Assembly (NCBI GenBank): GCA_030272585.1
Contig: BSYQ01000013.1
Location: 2,666,001 to 2,730,000, forward strand
Reading direction: 5' to 3'
DNA: 64,000 bases
DNA from: Bryopsis sp. KO-2023
Lineage: Eukaryota > Chlorophyta > Ulvophyceae > Bryopsidales > Bryopsidaceae
In this document: piece after piece, positions 60,919 through 64,000 of the stretch
How positions within the stretch are numbered: the first letter of the stretch is position 1
How the letters are laid out: each line of letters begins with the position of its first letter
Position numbers and translations under genes: made by a program
Notes under the pieces: generated by a model
The model's database searches: none
What the model saw: the letters and a program-made list of their open reading frames with translations, nothing else
Told to the model about the DNA's origin: nothing

Positions 60919-61140
60919 AGCGTGAAACAACGTCAAAATATCGCTGACGCTCTCTGAGCGTGAAAGCAACGTACCCACAACAAGCGACGTGAAACAACGT
61001 CACAATATCGCTGACGCTCTCTAAGCGTGAAAGCAACATACCCACAACAAGCGACGTGAAACAACGTTAACATATCGCTGACGCTCTCTGAGCGTGAAAT
61101 TAACGCAACCGCAAAAAGCAACGTGAAACAACGTCAAATT
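60919..61140. repeat. 67-bp tandem repeat near right end of TIR element
   Basis: CGTGAAACAACGT begins at 60921, 60988, 61055 and 61122, an exact 67-bp period. Each unit contains the pair CGCTGACGCTCTCT / GAGCGTGAAAG. Tandem motifs just inside the inverted ends are typical places for transposase binding. Confidence 0.8.
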
Positions 61141-62924
61141 ACTGGTGGCGCTGTTTCACGCTGGATTGGCACAGTCGCAACAAGCACGCAATTTTATGGG
61201 CGTTATTTTTGCGCTAATCATCGTCAGCGGTATCCGAATTCGATAAAGAGGCGTAAGCGATAAAACAACGGCCAGTTCTCGTCATTTTATCGCGGTTCGT
61301 TTTTTCAGATGAAGAAGGTGATTTGAGTTGATTCGGCGGGATGCGCAGTCTCAAACAAGGTGTGCAGTGTCGTCAAGTAACAACAAATTTTATGATATCT
61401 TTTGTCGAGATTTTCCACTTGTTTATTTTTTACAGATATGACAAAATTCCAAAATTCCTGCTGATAGATTGTTCAACTTCAGCCTTGGGTGGCTTTGTTG
61501 TTTCTCTGTGTTGGAACTATTATCAGCAGCTGTCGGTCATGATTTGTCGAGAAAATGTTTGTGAATAGGGAATGCATGTGGGAATTTTGATTTCAAGTTT
61601 CAAGTTCAACACCGACTTTCCTTCTGGAACTGGAAGGAACTGTTTACTACGTGGCCAGGCTTTTTTTCCCATGTTTTTTTCTTTTCTTTTTTCTGTGTTG
61701 AGGGATTTTTCTCTTCTTTCTTTTTTTTTAGGATGCAAGACATGGACTAGAATCAAAAAGAATACCCGACACAACAGGAGAGAGGAATGCTGACTGAGGG
61801 ACCACCCCAGAACAAAAATCTTGCAACCATTGCGACAGTGGAACTGTGAAGGATGTCAATGGTAGGGTTCTGCCTTCTTGTTATTCTTATTAAATATAAT
61901 CATTCGACACAGGAAAATTTCCGATAAATATTGGAAATCGATTACATTATTAGACCCAGCTGCTCAATTACTTTGTTGAGGAGTCTCAACCATTGCTGAT
62001 ATTTTTTTTGTTTTTTTCTTCTCGGTGGTTTAAATTCCAGATTTCCTGGATGATTGCGAGAAGAAGGGGAGGGAGGCTCGAATTTTTGCAGTGGGGGTGC
62101 TTGCAGCACTCTGACTTCATTGTGCCCACCTCCCACTGAAGAAGACAAAAAAGATTTTCGAGCTAGAACCTCTGCACAACTCCGTGAGCAAACCAAACAA
62201 ATCAAAAGATATCACTGATTATCAAAACTAATTTTTCTTTTTTTAAATCATGAATCGATGAATGCATTCAAAAGTTGATGTGTGTTTGTTGATGCTTCCT
62301 TTTAATGGGTTTGAATTTTTATTTGTTATTTATATATATATATATATATGTATATACTTGGAGGCTGACAAATTTTGACCTCCCTCATGGAAAAAACCAG
62401 CATGAAGAATTATCAAAGAATCATATCAGCAGCTGGTTCACCTTGTGTGTGTGTGTGTGTTTTTACATCCTTTCCAGAGATTTCAGGTGTCGCTGAACGC
62501 ACCTGCAAAGTTTTGTTCGAAAACCAGTGCCAGTCGGCTGCTTTTGGCGCAGTGTCGAACGATGCGGTCTGCAATGACATCTTGACTTATGGCCCAGGGG
62601 GTGGTGGTGTTGAGTCTTGCCCTGATTTCAGTGCAGCCCTCACGATTTTTGAATCCCAGCTGGAAAAGCTTTGTGAATCTGATGAGTGATCCATTTGAGG
62701 GGGAAAGACAGCCCTTTTTTTTGAAGAGAAAATTGAACATCTGTATTTTTCAAGGGGAAGAGAAAGGCCTTTCATGAACATATGTGTAATGATGAACATA
62801 TGTATCACCAAAGGGGAAAAATTGATTTGCACGAGGGTTTGCGAGCTTCAACGAGTGCAGGAATTAACTTTGTAAGGAAGTGATCGATTGGAAAGGAATA
62901 AAAAATAAAAATAAAAAATGGTTT

Positions 62925-63540
62925 CTTATCTTTTATGGGGGTGAACGTGGGAACAATGCTTTCGTTTTTTTTATTGTTTCTTTTTTTGGGGGGAGGGGGG
63001 CTTCGTTCGACCTGTTCGACGTGAATGTAACCGCCAACCACTTCCTCGTGTGCAACAAAAGTCGCCACTAGAATCGGTGACTCATAATCCACACACCAAA
63101 AACTGGAAAAATGTTGTCTCAGTCGACGAAACACAAAAAGCTTTAAAGCGACCAGTTTGAGATCGTATGCGGGTCAACCACAGTGATCGAGGAGATTAAA
63201 ACTCGAGAGTGGTACACATAAATGGGATTAGAAAGATTCCAGATCAAAGAAGTCGTGAATGATGAATCCGAGCCGAAAGAGATCTCAAGTAGATCGACGG
63301 CGGGTACCCTCCCACTCTGACACGACAATTTTTAACTTACGACTCGTGTGGGAGTAAGAGATGGGTTGCACGTTGGGAATTTCAACCTCAGTCATTTTTT
63401 ACTTTGTCGAAGATTGGTTGATTGATTGAAAGTCAACAAAAACACACACAAAGCAAGAAAAAAAACCCCAATATTTTTAACTTCCTTCTTGGTATGACCG
63501 ACTCGGGATTATGTCGTAATTGTTTGGGAGGGTACGGTGC
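62925..63540 (+). repeat. CAP 3' flank, copy 4 (inverted relative to its exon)
   Basis: Matches 24858-25500 in the plus direction, starting abruptly after the 3' flank of the gene A copy. It lies next to a CAP exon that reads in the opposite direction, so the two have been inverted relative to each other. Confidence 0.75.
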
Positions 63541-63668
63541 TCTTCCCACAGCACCACAATGTCCTCTTTCTCTGTTTTCCAGTTTCCAGAACAGACAATA
63601 AAAAAGCCATGGTGTATGGTTCAAAAAGCAACAATACCCATCCCCCTCAAGCACCCTCCTCTGGAAAA

Positions 63669-64000
63669 TTAAGCCCCCGCATGTTCTGCTGGCCTAGTAG
63701 TAATAAGTTTTCCCTCTTCAAACACACTGACAAATTGGTCTGGAACGGCCGACTCCACTGGCTCCTCCCACTGGTGACAATAACCAAGACCCCAACTGAT
63801 TTTGCTGTCGAAATGGCCACATCAGTCGACGAATCAGGAATATACACCTGGAAAAAAGGAGAAAGGAAAAAACTTGAAAGAAAATTGAACAATGAACATG
63901 AAGAACGTAAAAATGTAATGGTTTTAATTTAACAAGTGAGGTGAAAAAGAGACCAAACCAAAAAGAAAAGAATTGCTGCTTTTTCTTTTTGCTGCTTGAA
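63669..64000 (-). pseudogene. CAP copy 4, last exon and intron (runs off the window)
   Basis: The last CARP exon on the minus strand (stop at 63669-63671, acceptor near 63849), with the preceding intron continuing to the window end. It shares the one-base deletion that shifts the frame in copy 3, so copies 3 and 4 descend from one damaged ancestor. Confidence 0.75.

Larger units (their letters stand above)
58840..61311. mobile_element. TIR DNA element of unassigned superfamily
   Basis: A 2,472-bp insertion in the gene A copy with inverted ends of about 30 bp: CATCTGAAAAAAC, one mismatch, then AACCGCGATAAAATGA. Gene A itself (5544-5549) shows the uninserted sequence. AA flanks both ends (58838-58839, 61312-61313), suggesting a 2-bp duplication, though such a short one is weak evidence. 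The ends are rich in GCGTCA-type motifs. No transposase is evident, so the element is probably non-autonomous. The longest frame (59761-60231, +) has no recognisable domain. Confidence 0.75.
58609..62689 (+). pseudogene. Mirrored copy of gene A, disrupted
   Basis: Exon 1 (58609-58684) and the last exon (62478-62689) are well kept and match gene A closely. Exon 2 is split three bases in by the element at 58840-61311, and its remainder has a stop (AGT TGA where gene A has AGT GGA). Exon 3 has lost most of its length (deletion between two GGAACT repeats). Exon 4 remains at about 61731-61862. Exon 5 (about 62040-62183) has a one-base frameshift. The copy is therefore a pseudogene of the secreted PAN/Apple-like protein, in opposite orientation to gene A. 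Confidence 0.8.

Overview
The window looks like nuclear DNA of an intron-rich eukaryote, probably a protist or alga whose lineage I cannot name. Spliced genes have GT-AG introns and exon phases that agree across every join. There is a spliceosomal U1 snRNA gene, long poly-T/poly-A and pyrimidine tracts, DNA transposons, a LINE, and a 103-bp satellite. Nothing bacterial is present.

Layout. (1) 0-3.7 kb: two related exon fragments of an unknown gene family. (2) 3.9-5.8 kb, minus: a six-exon secreted, cysteine-rich PAN/Apple-like protein ('gene A', 247 aa). (3) 7.4-8.05 kb, minus: a four-exon secreted protein with runs of 32 and 35 glycines and a Cys-Trp-Trp-Cys tail ('gene B', 127 aa). (4) 8.23-11.30 kb: a CACTA-type DNA transposon with 3-bp target duplication, subterminal repeats and cargo exons. 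(5) 11.5-17.3 kb: decayed copy 1 of a cyclase-associated protein (CAP) gene, interrupted by a 5'-truncated LINE that carries an apparently complete dUTPase. (6) 17.6-21.4 kb, minus: a six-exon, multi-pass membrane protein. (7) 22.2-25.8 kb: CAP copy 2 without the LINE. (8) 25.8-30.9 kb: low-complexity DNA. (9) 30.9-33.3 kb, minus: a right-handed beta-helix protein. (10) 37.9-41.5 kb, minus: a complete seven-exon ZIP metal transporter. (11) 44.4-45.4 kb, minus: part of a membrane protein gene. (12) 46.9-49.7 kb, minus: CAP copy 3. (13) 50.65 kb, plus: truncated copy of gene B. (14) 52.15 kb: U1 snRNA. (15) 52.5-56.6 kb: satellite array. (16) 58.6-62.7 kb, plus: decayed copy of gene A, split by a 2.5-kb terminal-inverted-repeat element. 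(17) 62.9-64 kb: rearranged CAP copy 4.

The order A(-) B(-) CAP(+) on the left is mirrored as CAP(-) B'(+) A'(+) on the right, so the window is an imperfect inverted duplication around a spacer holding the membrane-protein, beta-helix and ZIP genes. The mirrored arm supplies empty sites for both DNA transposons, and CAP copy 2 supplies one for the LINE. Genes A, B and ZIP read cleanly. All the CAP copies, B' and A' carry lesions and look like pseudogenes or fragments. Exon structures were worked out by hand from splice signals and phase agreement, with no transcript or database evidence.
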